Shown piece by piece: positions 6,544-16,300 of a stretch of DNA of 64,000 nt. The notes below the pieces were generated by a model that saw nothing but the letters and a program-made list of their open reading frames with translations, searched no databases and was not told where the DNA came from. The stretch lies in NCBI RefSeq assembly GCF_050633145.1, contig NZ_JBOEFY010000043.1:16201-80200 (forward strand), given 5' to 3'. The position numbers and the translations under genes are program-made. This DNA comes from Kordia sp050633145 (GTDB taxonomy: Bacteria > Bacteroidota > Bacteroidia > Flavobacteriales > Flavobacteriaceae). Positions within the stretch are counted from its first letter, which is position 1, and each line of letters starts with the position of its first letter.

Positions 6544-7782
6544 ATGGAACGCTATGAAAATTTACATTTGAGTAAAGATATTTTCTTTACTTTATTGAAT
6601 GAATTATTAACAAAATTTAAAAGCAAACACAACATAACAGATTATAAAGACACGCAACTTTATGGCTTTGGGAGTTATGACCCAAATAAGCCCAGTTTAA
6701 AAGATGATTTAGAAAAACTTTGTAAAGGTTACATCAATGGAAAATACCTTTACAACAAAATGCGAGAAGCTGCTTCTGGAGTTCCTTCTGTACGTATTAG
6801 CAAAGATTACCAATACATTTATTTTTTATATTTAAATTATGAGAATGTACATGATTTTCTAGACAAAACTGTTATCCCTGAAGAGCAAAAGAATAAGCAA
6901 TTAGAGCTATTAAGTTCAAAAAAAATCAATCAAAATTATTATTATACTTGTTATTGTTTGTGTGAAGATTTTATCTTGAATAAAGGAGAACTCATAATTT
7001 ATAACAATTGGAAAACTTTAGAAATGAAGTTTCATTATAAACAAAATAATGGAGAAAAAGAGATTTATAGTTTTATGGGAAATGTTGTTCATAGCGAAAA
7101 CTTTGTCCACTTTAACACAAAGTTCTTTATAGAAAATAAAAAGATTGAAGGTGCTAAATTTATCTTTTTTGTAGGGAAATCTAATCCTTCTCAGCACAAT
7201 TGTTTGATAGGAACTTATGCAGGTTTTGATAAATATAACAAAGCTGTAGCTGGGAAAATAATTTTAAAAAAGGCTGCTTCTAGAGAAGACGTTAATCGAG
7301 AAATTCAAAGTGATTATTTTGATCCTATTATTTGTCAAAAACTATATAAGAAGCGAATTATAATTGAAAATAAGGTTGAAAAAACTTCGTTGCTCTTTTC
7401 TAAAAAAGATCCGTATGCTCAATTACTTTATGAAGCTATTGGTAGGTATACGTTAGATTTTCATATTGAAGATTCTGTTAAATCATTAAACCTAGAAATA
7501 TTACCAAATACATACAAAATAGTAAGTCTTGATACTTCTACTTTTGTGAGTAACAGTAATATTACTGCTACAAATAATTGGCAAGTTCTATTTATTGATC
7601 TTTTGATTGAAGGTTTCTTTCCTTTGAAAAAAGTCTCCATTTATGTGAAACTTTTTAATAGTTCTTTAATGAAAAATAAAGCCGATAATATGGATGCAAA
7701 GTTTAATGGTGTTGATATTAATAGCAATATAGTGTCTGGAAAAGTGGTGTTCAATAATCTTGTAGCAGAAACTGTAGTTTAA
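6544..7782 (+). CDS. Uncharacterised 412-aa protein, paralogue of the protein at 188-1432
   Basis: Full-length paralogue of the 188-1432 product, same strand, 6.3 kb apart, with the intervening genes all on the other strand. Conserved landmarks are QLYGFGSYDPNKPSLK near residues 37-52, KGYINGKYLYNK, HSENFVHF, FIFFVGKSNPS, GTYAGFDKY, FDPIICQ and GVDINSNIVSG. There is no export signal. Function unknown. The ATG at 6544 follows an A-rich stretch without a Shine-Dalgarno, which is normal in this phylum. Confidence 0.85.
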   Translation: MERYENLHLSKDIFFTLLNELLTKFKSKHNITDYKDTQLYGFGSYDPNKPSLKDDLEKLCKGYINGKYLYNKMREAASGVPSVRISKDYQYIYFLYLNYENVHDFLDKTVIPEEQKNKQLELLSSKKINQNYYYTCYCLCEDFILNKGELIIYNNWKTLEMKFHYKQNNGEKEIYSFMGNVVHSENFVHFNTKFFIENKKIEGAKFIFFVGKSNPSQHNCLIGTYAGFDKYNKAVAGKIILKKAASREDVNREIQSDYFDPIICQKLYKKRIIIENKVEKTSLLFSKKDPYAQLLYEAIGRYTLDFHIEDSVKSLNLEILPNTYKIVSLDTSTFVSNSNITATNNWQVLFIDLLIEGFFPLKKVSIYVKLFNSSLMKNKADNMDAKFNGVDINSNIVSGKVVFNNLVAETVV

Positions 7783-7826
7783 TTTATTAATAAAACATCG
7801 CTAAAAAGGAAAACAATAGCTTTTAT

Positions 7827-7878
7827 AAAAAAATTAGGAGCCCGAAAACGATCCGTTTAAATCAATTTCGGTGCTCCT
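7827..7878 (-). terminator. Rho-independent terminator for the surface-protein block
   Basis: AGGAGC (7836-7841) and GCTCCT (7873-7878) close a hairpin extended by CGAAA/TTTCG. On the minus strand it is followed by a T-rich tract (7827-7835). It lies about 115 bp after the stop of the 7994-8809 gene and is the likely 3' end of that transcript. Confidence 0.7.
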
Positions 7879-7993
7879 ACAGGTTTATTAAATTATATAC
7901 TAACTTAGAATTTCGGGAAACAATCTAATACGTTTGAGGATGTGACCTCAAATCTTCAATATTCAAACTCTTTATTAGAGAATTTATATCTAT

Positions 7994-8809
7994 TTATTCC
8001 TTTATTAACTTGAATGTTTTTTGCGAATTATCAGCATATACTTTCACAAAATAAATACCACTTCTTAGTTGACTAACATTAAATGTGTTTAGATTATTTT
8101 TTTTAGTTACTACTAATTGTCCAGTACTATTATAAATTTCTAATGCACTTACTGAAGCATCTAAACCATTTAGATATACAATATCTTTAGCTGGATTTGG
8201 ATGCATGGAAATACTCGTTAATTCTTCACTGGGCGTGCTTAATGTATCAAAATCAAAAGTCGTAGTTCCTGACAATCCTGAAGCATTCGGATCTACAACA
8301 TTTGCAAACGATGCCATTGCATCATCGATCATATCTGCTTGCATAAATGACTTTAAAGGTGTTACTGTATTTGCAAGCGCTGAATCATTTGCTAAGATAC
8401 TAAGTGTACCGCTAGTTGGCGAACCATTTATTTGGATCGTTACAATTGATGAATTTGTCCCTGCTGAAGGAGCTGTTAATGTCACAGGACTTCCTAAGGT
8501 TTCTGTGATTAAGTATCCATCTAGAGTTGGTTGTCCAACATTATTTCCATCAAAGAAAGTTGCGCTTGCTCCACTTCCTAGGGAAGTAGTAATAGAAGCT
8601 GTAACGCCATCAGGTAGTATTATTGTAAATCCATAACTCTGTACAGACGAAGCAAAGTTAGAAGCACTTGCATTTGGTACTGCTGCAATAGTGAAGTTAT
8701 AACTTCCATTATCGACAAGTGTATACGTATATCCATCTTGGGCTTTAACTGAACTAAAGAAGAAGCAAAATGCTAATACTAATAAAGTAGGTAATGTAAT
8801 TTTTTTCAT
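7994..8809 (-). CDS. Secreted protein with T9SS type A sorting domain
   Basis: A 271-aa protein with a signal peptide ending SSVKAQ near residue 23. The middle (about 30-185) is a beta-rich, Ser/Thr-rich domain of unknown function. The C-terminus from about residue 198 is a canonical T9SS type A targeting domain: SMHPNPAKDIVYL, then LEIYNSTGQLV, then LRSGIYFVKVY and a final KTFKLIKE. The product should be exported by Sec and moved to the surface by T9SS. Its start lies 10 bp after the stop of the 8820-9812 gene, so the two are probably one transcript. Confidence 0.85.
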   Translation of the reverse strand: MKKITLPTLLVLAFCFFFSSVKAQDGYTYTLVDNGSYNFTIAAVPNASASNFASSVQSYGFTIILPDGVTASITTSLGSGASATFFDGNNVGQPTLDGYLITETLGSPVTLTAPSAGTNSSIVTIQINGSPTSGTLSILANDSALANTVTPLKSFMQADMIDDAMASFANVVDPNASGLSGTTTFDFDTLSTPSEELTSISMHPNPAKDIVYLNGLDASVSALEIYNSTGQLVVTKKNNLNTFNVSQLRSGIYFVKVYADNSQKTFKLIKE

Positions 8810-8819
8810 TTTTTTAGAT

Positions 8820-9812
8820 TTAATTTTCGGGTAATTGTTCTGTGATTTGGTATGTACTAAAGTTTAAAAAGTTTCCTGGATGTGCCAATACATTTTGTAA
8901 TACAAAAGGCGTATCAGGTGTTGTTCCTGCATATTGTGTGATACCATCCATGTTTACATCATGTATGTTATATCCTGTAATTGCGAATGTTGGAAAATTT
9001 AAAAAATTCCCTGGATCATTTAATATTTCTGACAAAATACTTGGTGTATCAGGTGTTGTTCCTGAGTATTGTACAATAGTATCTGCATTTACATTTCCTG
9101 TCCACATCGCTACAATATTATTTGGCATTCCAAAAACTGTTTGCGAATTGCTCCCAAAAGTAATTTGGTTGTTACTATCTGTAAAATCTACAATTTGAGT
9201 AGTATTGGATAATGCTATTGGGTTAGCAGACATAATTCCTAAGTGATTTCTATGTTTGATAGCAACATAGTAACTTCCTGTAGCTAGATTAAATTGTAAA
9301 TCTGAAGTACCATCCACATCGACAATGTCTCCATCTCTTTGTAATAGTGCTGATTGACTTCCTACAATCATTGTATTTGTAGTTTTATCACGTAATTCTA
9401 CAAAAATCCAATCTATAATAGCATCATTTCCCGTTATAGTTAATACGGAATTTTCTACTAATAAACCATCTCCATAAGGAGAGGTTAATGGAATATAATC
9501 CCCTACGCGCAAATCGTCACGCATTAACGTTTCTTCTCCAACATTTGGGTCTAATAATGCTCCTTGTAAAAAAGCAATCGGATTTATTTTTATTCCCAAT
9601 TTGATTCCTCCTTGTTGAAATCCTTGTGTCAGCGTAGTAGTTCCATCTGTAATTGTTGTTACTGTTAGTTCGCCAACTGTAAAATCGAGTGTTACTGTTC
9701 CGTTGGAAATTGTATTTCCCCCAGCAGCAACTACCTCTCGTTCAATAGCCTGAGCTTTCACAGATATCATGCAGAGCATACATAGCATGAGTAATTTATA
9801 TATAGCTTTCAT
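8820..9812 (-). CDS. Secreted protein: minimal carrier of the dockerin-like C-terminal module
   Basis: A 330-aa protein with signal peptide ending SVKAQA near residue 22. It has the Bacteroidetes segment VVAAGGNTIS...DFTVGELTV...LTQGFQQ (about 27-67), which in many proteins leads straight into a T9SS type A domain. Here that domain is replaced by the ~250-aa module shared with the next three genes: FLQGALLDPN.GEE, MRDDLR, DWIFVELRD, LLQRDGD, KHRNHLGIM, MWTGNVNADT, then two copies of QY(S/A)GTTPDTP.....VL..PGNFLNF. It ends EQLPEN. An ECF-type promoter lies upstream at 9833-9859. Function unknown; the module may be a cell-surface anchor. Confidence 0.8.
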   Translation of the reverse strand: MKAIYKLLMLCMLCMISVKAQAIEREVVAAGGNTISNGTVTLDFTVGELTVTTITDGTTTLTQGFQQGGIKLGIKINPIAFLQGALLDPNVGEETLMRDDLRVGDYIPLTSPYGDGLLVENSVLTITGNDAIIDWIFVELRDKTTNTMIVGSQSALLQRDGDIVDVDGTSDLQFNLATGSYYVAIKHRNHLGIMSANPIALSNTTQIVDFTDSNNQITFGSNSQTVFGMPNNIVAMWTGNVNADTIVQYSGTTPDTPSILSEILNDPGNFLNFPTFAITGYNIHDVNMDGITQYAGTTPDTPFVLQNVLAHPGNFLNFSTYQITEQLPEN

Positions 9813-9832
9813 ATTTTTTGTTGTTTATTAGT

Positions 9833-9859
9833 AAGACATTTATTTTAAAAGTGACCCTA
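9833..9859 (-). promoter_or_regulatory. Predicted ECF-sigma promoter, TAGGGT-N15-TGTCTT
   Basis: On the minus strand TAGGGT (9854-9859) is followed after exactly 15 nt by TGTCTT (9833-9838), 21 bp before the start codon at 9812. It matches the TAGGGT-N15/16-TGTCAT pattern found at 40248-40275, 40856-40882, 34343-34369, 30470-30496 and 13266-13292. Confidence 0.55.
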
Positions 9860-9878
9860 TTTTTATTTGATAAATAAT

Positions 9879-12800
9879 TTAATTTTCGGGAAGCTGTTCC
9901 ATAATTTGATACGTACTGAAATTTAGGAAGTTTCCTGGATGCGCTAATACATTTTGTAAAACAAAAGGTGTATCTGGTGTTGTTCCTGAATATTGTGTGT
10001 TTCCATCCATATTCATATCATTACTATTGTATCCTGCTACTACAAATGTGGGGAAGTTTAAAAAGTTCCCAGGATCATTCAATACATTTGATAAGATACT
10101 AGGCACATCAGGTGTTGTTCCCGAATATTGTATTGCCGTATCGCCATTTGCATTTCCTGTCCACATTCCGACAATATTAGTTGGCATACCAGCAACTGTT
10201 TGTGCATTGCTACCAAATGTAATTTGATTGTTACTATTCGTAAAATCCACTATTTCTGTCATTTCTGACAATGCAACGGTAGCTGCTGTCATAATTCCTA
10301 AGTGATTTCTATGTTTTAAGACCACATAATACATGTCAGGAGATACTTGAGAAATCGTTACAGGAGAAATTCCATCTACAGCGCTTACTACATCACCATC
10401 ACGTTGCAATAAGGCGGATGTTCCTTTTATTACGATTGTATTGTCCGTTGCATCGCGCAATTCAACCCAAATCCAATCGACAATAGCATCATTTCCTGTG
10501 ACATCAAATACGGTACTTACTGTCGTTGCGCTATCGCTGTACGGACTTGTTAATGGAAGTAAACTATTACTTCGTAAATCGTCGCGCATTAATGTTTCTT
10601 CACCCATGTTAGGATTTAAAATGGCTCCTTGCAAAAATACTTTTGGAGATAGCAATACAATTGAGCAGAAGTCATTTGTATCTGTGATGGTTACAGTTGC
10701 TGTTTGTTCTGTAATATTTCCATTGGTATCTGTAGCTGTAAGCGTTACTGTATTTTCCCCTATATTAGAACAGTCAAAAGTTGTTTGCGAAGCAACAAAA
10801 GTGTCTACGCCGCATGAATCTTCAACTTCTCCTGTTACTGGTATAAAAGCAACTACATCATTTGAAGCTGACCATTGAGCTGCATTACGCCCTGGAACAA
10901 TAATGGCTGCTGTTCCATCTATATTTTCAAGACCTTGAGTTTTGTTAGCTGATAGATCTGGAATATTCGTCGCATGAATTTCAATACGGTTGGTTCCTTC
11001 AAAAAGTTTTACTTGTGTAGTAGTTGCGTCTGTATTATCATTAAAATCAATATGTAATACGGCATCAAAATCCATGATTAAAACACGATTTGGAGCCGTA
11101 CCAATAGTTTCGTAACGAATAGTTCCTCCTGCTTCTGGATCATAATCATCCCAATCGAAAGCAATTAAATTATTTGGATCATTAACATCAGGTAACAATT
11201 GCCCCTCATAGAATCCGTTATCATTTATAGCTGTAAAAGTGATAAAACCATTAGATGAAATGTGAAAGTTGTTGTACAGATTACCATAAAATGCAAATTC
11301 AAACCCAATTGGCAATGCTGAAGTAATTTCATCATCAAAAAGTGAAACTTCTGTACCTGTTGTTGAGATATCTTCTCTGTTGAATGTTCCTGTTTGATCT
11401 ACAGTGTAGTCACTTGCTAATAGATCTAGTCCTAAAAAATCTTCCGGTGTTAGTGAAACGGTTCTATCCATAGTAAGATCAAGTGTTATATTTTGTGTCG
11501 TGAAAGTAGGTCCTTCTTCATCTACGACAGTGACATCATAACTACAAGTAACGGTACCACCTGTATTGTCTAAGGTATCATATGCAAATGTTGTGGTAGT
11601 TCCTACTGCTAGAAATGTTCCGCTTGGAGGTCCTGCAGTAACGTTACTTGCACAAGGATAATTATACGTAACTCCACAGGCATTAGGTTCTGCTTGCAAG
11701 GTTAGATTTCCAGGACATGATGGTATTGTTATTGTAACTGTTGTGGTACAGGTAGTCGAATTACCATCTCCATCTGTTGCAGTTACTGTAACTAGATTAT
11801 CTCCAATATCTGCACAGGTAAATACAGTTTTATCTAAGGAAACACCTGCTGTTTGACAATTATCTGTAAAACTAGTTAATAGACTATTTGGATCTAGTAT
11901 TACACTTCCTGTTCCATCTAATTCTGCAGTGTAAGAAGGTACACACTGTATTACTGGTGGCACTTGATCGTTAAGAATAAAAAACACATTCGAAGTTGTC
12001 ACATTTCCATTTACATCTGTTACCGTAATAGTGGCATTATTAAACCCAGCATCACTACAATCAAGAGTTGCTGGACTAATCACTGTACTTGCAATACCAC
12101 AATCGTCTGTAACCGTTGTATTTAATGTTGCTGCATCTAATGTCAGCGTTCCATCACTGCCTAAACTTATAAATTGAAAAGGTCCTGAAGGTGTATTTAT
12201 CACTGGTGGACTTTCTAAAACAGTTACTGTTACATCAATTACTGTACTATTATTTTGTTCGTCTGTAGCTGTAAGTTGAATCATAGTATCTCCAACATTT
12301 GTACAGGTGAAATCTGTTTGACTTAAGCTTACGTTTATATTAGCTTCTGCGCTACAATTATCTGTAAATGTATATCCAAAATCTGCTGGGTTTACTGTTA
12401 CATTTCCTGTGTTGTCTAAAGTAACGGTTAAAGCAGGTGTTCCTGCAGGAGAAAGGTCTCCACGAACCCAAACACGGTGAATGGTACTTTGACTGTTTGC
12501 AGGACTCGCTACAGTAGGTGTATCATCTACTTCCCAACGATTTCCTAAACCACGAATTCCCCAGTGATTTTGACCACTACTAAAGAATGGAAACTCTGTT
12601 AATGCATTGTCACCTTGACTTGCAAAAAAATTTCCTGCTAGTGCAGGAATGTTAGCGGTATGTCCTGTAAGTGTTGTAAAATTAGCAGGATTATTGATTC
12701 CTCCAAAATGGCCTAAACCTGTTTTAAGGTAATTTAAACCACTTATATAAGAGGTTTTAAAGTTAATAATACGACTATGTCCTGTGGTTTCTCCATAAAA

Positions 12801-13223
12801 ACGGATTTCTTCAAAATCGATAGCCGCTGCCAACGCATTTCCCATGTGTCCCCAATTGGCAGTTCCTGCTTCATTGTCTCCTACAGTTGAAGAACCTAAT
12901 AAAGGAAGATCGGTATTTCGTATGGTAAGATCCGTATTATCTCCCGCCAAATGCACATAATTCAATACCATGAGCCAACCGCCACCATCAGTGTCATTGT
13001 CTAAAACTCCTTGAAAAGTACTTCCATTAAAGTTAAAGTAATAGGTTCCGCTTGGCACACCACCAACTGTTGATAGTAGTAGGTTTCTGAAGGGGTTTGC
13101 CATAGTTCCGTCTCCTGCATTTCCAAATGTAGGTGCCGTTGTGTCTTCTCCAGGTCCACATTGTGCGTGGGCTGTGAAGGTATTAGCAATTAAAATAAGA
13201 AAAATAAGTAGTGTTTTTTTCAT
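9879..13223 (-). CDS. Giant secreted protein: fibrinogen-like domain, HYR-type repeats, dockerin-like C-terminal module
   Basis: 1114 aa with signal peptide ending FTAHAQ near residue 21. Residues about 45-260 resemble a fibrinogen-related recognition domain: GTYYFNFNGSTFQGV, then NDTDGGGWLMVLNY, then WGIRG and IHRVWVRGD near the end. HYR/Ig-like repeats follow, with the recurrent CSDIG/CADIG...V(T/L)ATD.NGN pattern. A nidogen/PPC-like beta domain (FEFAFYGNLYNNFHISSNG...) is near 640-790, and another ATD repeat precedes the ~250-aa C-terminal module (from about 865), ending EQLPEN. There is no T9SS type A or B domain, so that module is the candidate sorting or anchoring part. An ECF-type promoter lies 43 bp upstream. 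Confidence 0.75.
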   Translation of the reverse strand: MKKTLLIFLILIANTFTAHAQCGPGEDTTAPTFGNAGDGTMANPFRNLLLSTVGGVPSGTYYFNFNGSTFQGVLDNDTDGGGWLMVLNYVHLAGDNTDLTIRNTDLPLLGSSTVGDNEAGTANWGHMGNALAAAIDFEEIRFYGETTGHSRIINFKTSYISGLNYLKTGLGHFGGINNPANFTTLTGHTANIPALAGNFFASQGDNALTEFPFFSSGQNHWGIRGLGNRWEVDDTPTVASPANSQSTIHRVWVRGDLSPAGTPALTVTLDNTGNVTVNPADFGYTFTDNCSAEANINVSLSQTDFTCTNVGDTMIQLTATDEQNNSTVIDVTVTVLESPPVINTPSGPFQFISLGSDGTLTLDAATLNTTVTDDCGIASTVISPATLDCSDAGFNNATITVTDVNGNVTTSNVFFILNDQVPPVIQCVPSYTAELDGTGSVILDPNSLLTSFTDNCQTAGVSLDKTVFTCADIGDNLVTVTATDGDGNSTTCTTTVTITIPSCPGNLTLQAEPNACGVTYNYPCASNVTAGPPSGTFLAVGTTTTFAYDTLDNTGGTVTCSYDVTVVDEEGPTFTTQNITLDLTMDRTVSLTPEDFLGLDLLASDYTVDQTGTFNREDISTTGTEVSLFDDEITSALPIGFEFAFYGNLYNNFHISSNGFITFTAINDNGFYEGQLLPDVNDPNNLIAFDWDDYDPEAGGTIRYETIGTAPNRVLIMDFDAVLHIDFNDNTDATTTQVKLFEGTNRIEIHATNIPDLSANKTQGLENIDGTAAIIVPGRNAAQWSASNDVVAFIPVTGEVEDSCGVDTFVASQTTFDCSNIGENTVTLTATDTNGNITEQTATVTITDTNDFCSIVLLSPKVFLQGAILNPNMGEETLMRDDLRSNSLLPLTSPYSDSATTVSTVFDVTGNDAIVDWIWVELRDATDNTIVIKGTSALLQRDGDVVSAVDGISPVTISQVSPDMYYVVLKHRNHLGIMTAATVALSEMTEIVDFTNSNNQITFGSNAQTVAGMPTNIVGMWTGNANGDTAIQYSGTTPDVPSILSNVLNDPGNFLNFPTFVVAGYNSNDMNMDGNTQYSGTTPDTPFVLQNVLAHPGNFLNFSTYQIMEQLPEN

Positions 13224-13265
13224 AAGTAGGTAAAATTAAAATGTATAAGATTGTTGTCTATAACT

Positions 13266-13292
13266 ATGACTTGTTTTTAGAATGATACCCTA
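13266..13292 (-). promoter_or_regulatory. Predicted ECF-sigma promoter, TAGGGT-N15-AGTCAT
   Basis: Minus strand TAGGGT (13287-13292), 15 nt, then AGTCAT (13266-13271). It is 43 bp upstream of the 9879-13223 gene. One base differs from the TGTCAT seen at the sigma locus. Confidence 0.55.
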
Positions 13293-13312
13293 TTTTTTTA
13301 TTCTGATTTTTT

Positions 13313-16300
13313 TTATTCATTTTCTGGCAATTGTTCTATGATTTGGTATGTACTGAAGTTTAAAAAGTTTCCTGGATGCGCTAATACATTTTGTAAAATA
13401 AACGGTGTATCAGGAGTTGTTCCTGAATATTGCGTTTTTCCATCCATATTTACATCATGTATGGAATACCCATTTATGAGATACGTTGGAAAATTTAAAA
13501 AGTTTCCTGGATCATTTAATACTACTGACAAGATGCTTGGTGAATCTGGAGTGGTTCCTGAGTATTGAATAATGGCATCTCCATTTACATTTCCACTCCA
13601 CATTCCTTCAATTCCATTAGGCGTACCAGAAGTTGTCTGAGCATTGCTTCCGTTTACGAGTGTTGTGTTATTCGCAAAGTTTACATATCTAGGAGATTTT
13701 ATCATTTTTAAAGGAGTCATATTCATAATTCCTAAATGATTTCTATGCTTCACTACTACATGATAATCTCCTATAGTCGTTGTTTGCATTATTATAGATG
13801 AAACACCATCAACATCAACAATATGTCCATTACGTTGTATTAATGCAGATCTAGAACTAATAACAGCAGTGGTATTGGTAGCGTCTCTTAGCTCTAACCA
13901 TACCCAATCTACTATAGCTGTAGCACCTGTAGTATTAAAAACACTAGCATCACAAGTTAATGCATCTGCATAAGGACTTGTTGTTGGAATGAGTCCTTCT
14001 ACTCTTAAATCGTCTCGCATAAGTCGTTCTTCTCCCGTATTTGGGTTCAAAATTGCTCCTTGCAGATATGCGACAGGAATTAAGTTTACTTCACAACCAG
14101 ATCCGCCATCGGTAATATTCCAGCTATTCGTTGTCATTAATTCTGTTCTTTCTGCATCAGCTAAGCAATATAAACTTGCTCCACCATGAAAATTAATTCC
14201 TTGCGGTATTGCTGATTCTCCTTGCTTTATCGTTGCCCATCCAATTAAGGTAGTATCATAGTTTTCTAACGAAATAGTAACTCCATTAAACATATTGGTC
14301 ATGTTGGTAGCATTACTAATATTCCATTTACCCAATGATTGATTAAATGATAAGGCATCTCTAAACATATTTCGGAAATCGGTTACATTGCTAACATCCC
14401 AATCATCTAAATTTCCTGTATTTGAAATTCCACTAGCTCTAAACATATGTCGCACATCTGTAACATTTGACAAATCTGGAATTCCTGCATCATCAGCAAT
14501 AGTAAGGTTAGTACATCCATAAAAAGCACGTAACATACTTTGCCATTGAATATTACCCCACTTATTTACAGTTGTAATCTTATCTTTATCTCCTGAATTA
14601 TTAAAATATATTGCAGGAAAAGTTCCTTGAATATTTATTGTATACGTTCCAGCATTCACAAAATCGTGCGTAGCATCTCCTGTAAAAGGTGTTGTTTCAT
14701 TTCCATCTAGAAAGTCTCCATCACCATTCCAATCCACTTGATAATTATAAGAATGGTTACCCGTATCTGTTGGGATTGTTATTGTGGTATCTCCTGCTGC
14801 TACAGTCCATGTTGTTGTAAAATTAGAACAGTTACCATTAGGGAAATACGTATTGATAATTAAATCTATCTGAGCAACAATTTGCGCATGATAGTTTTGA
14901 GAATCCCAATTTGCAAAAGCAGTATTCACTTCTGCAGTGGAACCACCTATAGCTAAGTCAAGCTCATTTTTCCATGACGCAAATTCTGCTTGCGTTTGTG
15001 GAACTTGGTTTCGATAATACATCAAACGATTATAAATTTCGCAACCTTCTGGATATGAAGCTAAGTTTGTAACTTGCGCTGGTGTTGCTTGCATGCCCCA
15101 AAAGTGAAATAAAGGTGTTAGATTTTTATTATTTCCTGCGGCGGCAGCTCCTATATATTCGTCCATAGTTTTGTAACGAAAGTAATTTGTATCGGCTCCA
15201 CTTGCCCAAAGATTATAAAATTCTTTATGAATGTTCCCTACACTTTCAAAACCATACATCGCAAACATATCGTACCAATAACCAGCTCCTCGCTTTTGAT
15301 AATCGTATTGACCTTTATCCATAGGAGCGTTTGTTCTAAACTGATCTGTAATCATCCATTGCATTGCAGCTAAATCTCTATTAAGCTGACCTCCATATTC
15401 ATTATTAGTCATCGCACGATCAAAATCTTCATCAATTGTATATAAAAACGCAAAAGATGTCAATTGAGTAAACGCTTCCCGGTAGGCAACTGGCGTAGGC
15501 AACCATAACGTATGTCCCATTTCATGGAAAGTAACTCTCCAATGGGCTTCAAGATAATTATCATCAAATATTCGAAATGGACTCCATTGTGCCGACGGTG
15601 CATCAGTATTATATCCATTTACATGAATAGGTTTTGGATATCCATAACTTCCATTTCCTGAACTACAATCTGTATGAATGTATTCTGCACGAGGTCTTTC
15701 CATAGGTCTTCCCGCAACTACACTCGCCAAATCTTGCATCTTATCCCACTTTTTCATGATATCAGTGATATCTGTTTGATCAATGATACTGGTTGGAATG
15801 GTAAACATCCATTTGTCTGTCTCTATATCTGCCCAAGGCACATAATTATTATTTACATCGGTAACCCATTCACTTACGTTTTGAGGTTGCCCAGAAACCA
15901 TTCTGAAATAAGGAGCTTTTACTGCGCCATTAATGGTTACTGTATTCCAGCCTAGATCTACGCTTGCAGGAATTCTAAAATACAATGCGCCTCCAAAAGG
16001 ATTTGCTATTTCTGTAGTTGTACTTGTGATTTCTACTCGTTTTACAATATTTTTAAAACGTTGTAAACTTGAAACAAGTACCTCATCTTGATGCGAACCT
16101 GAGATAATTTCAATACCTTGATTTACCATTGAAGGTGGTACAGTAATCGTTACTAATTCACCTGGAGCTGCATAATATCCTGTAGGTCTGATGACTCCAT
16201 CTTCTTGATCTATTAAAAACATACCTGGATCTAGTATATAACTTCCATTGATAGCTACCTGACCATTAGAAACTCTTGGTGCGCTTGCACTTACGGGACC

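Noticed and set aside
8205..8636. Long plus-strand open frames opposite the giant surface-protein genes (for example 8205-8636, 10441-10878, 18041-18478, 31834-32253)
   Set aside because: They are antisense shadows of repetitive genes. They lack recognisable domains, and the minus-strand frames have signal peptides and known domains.
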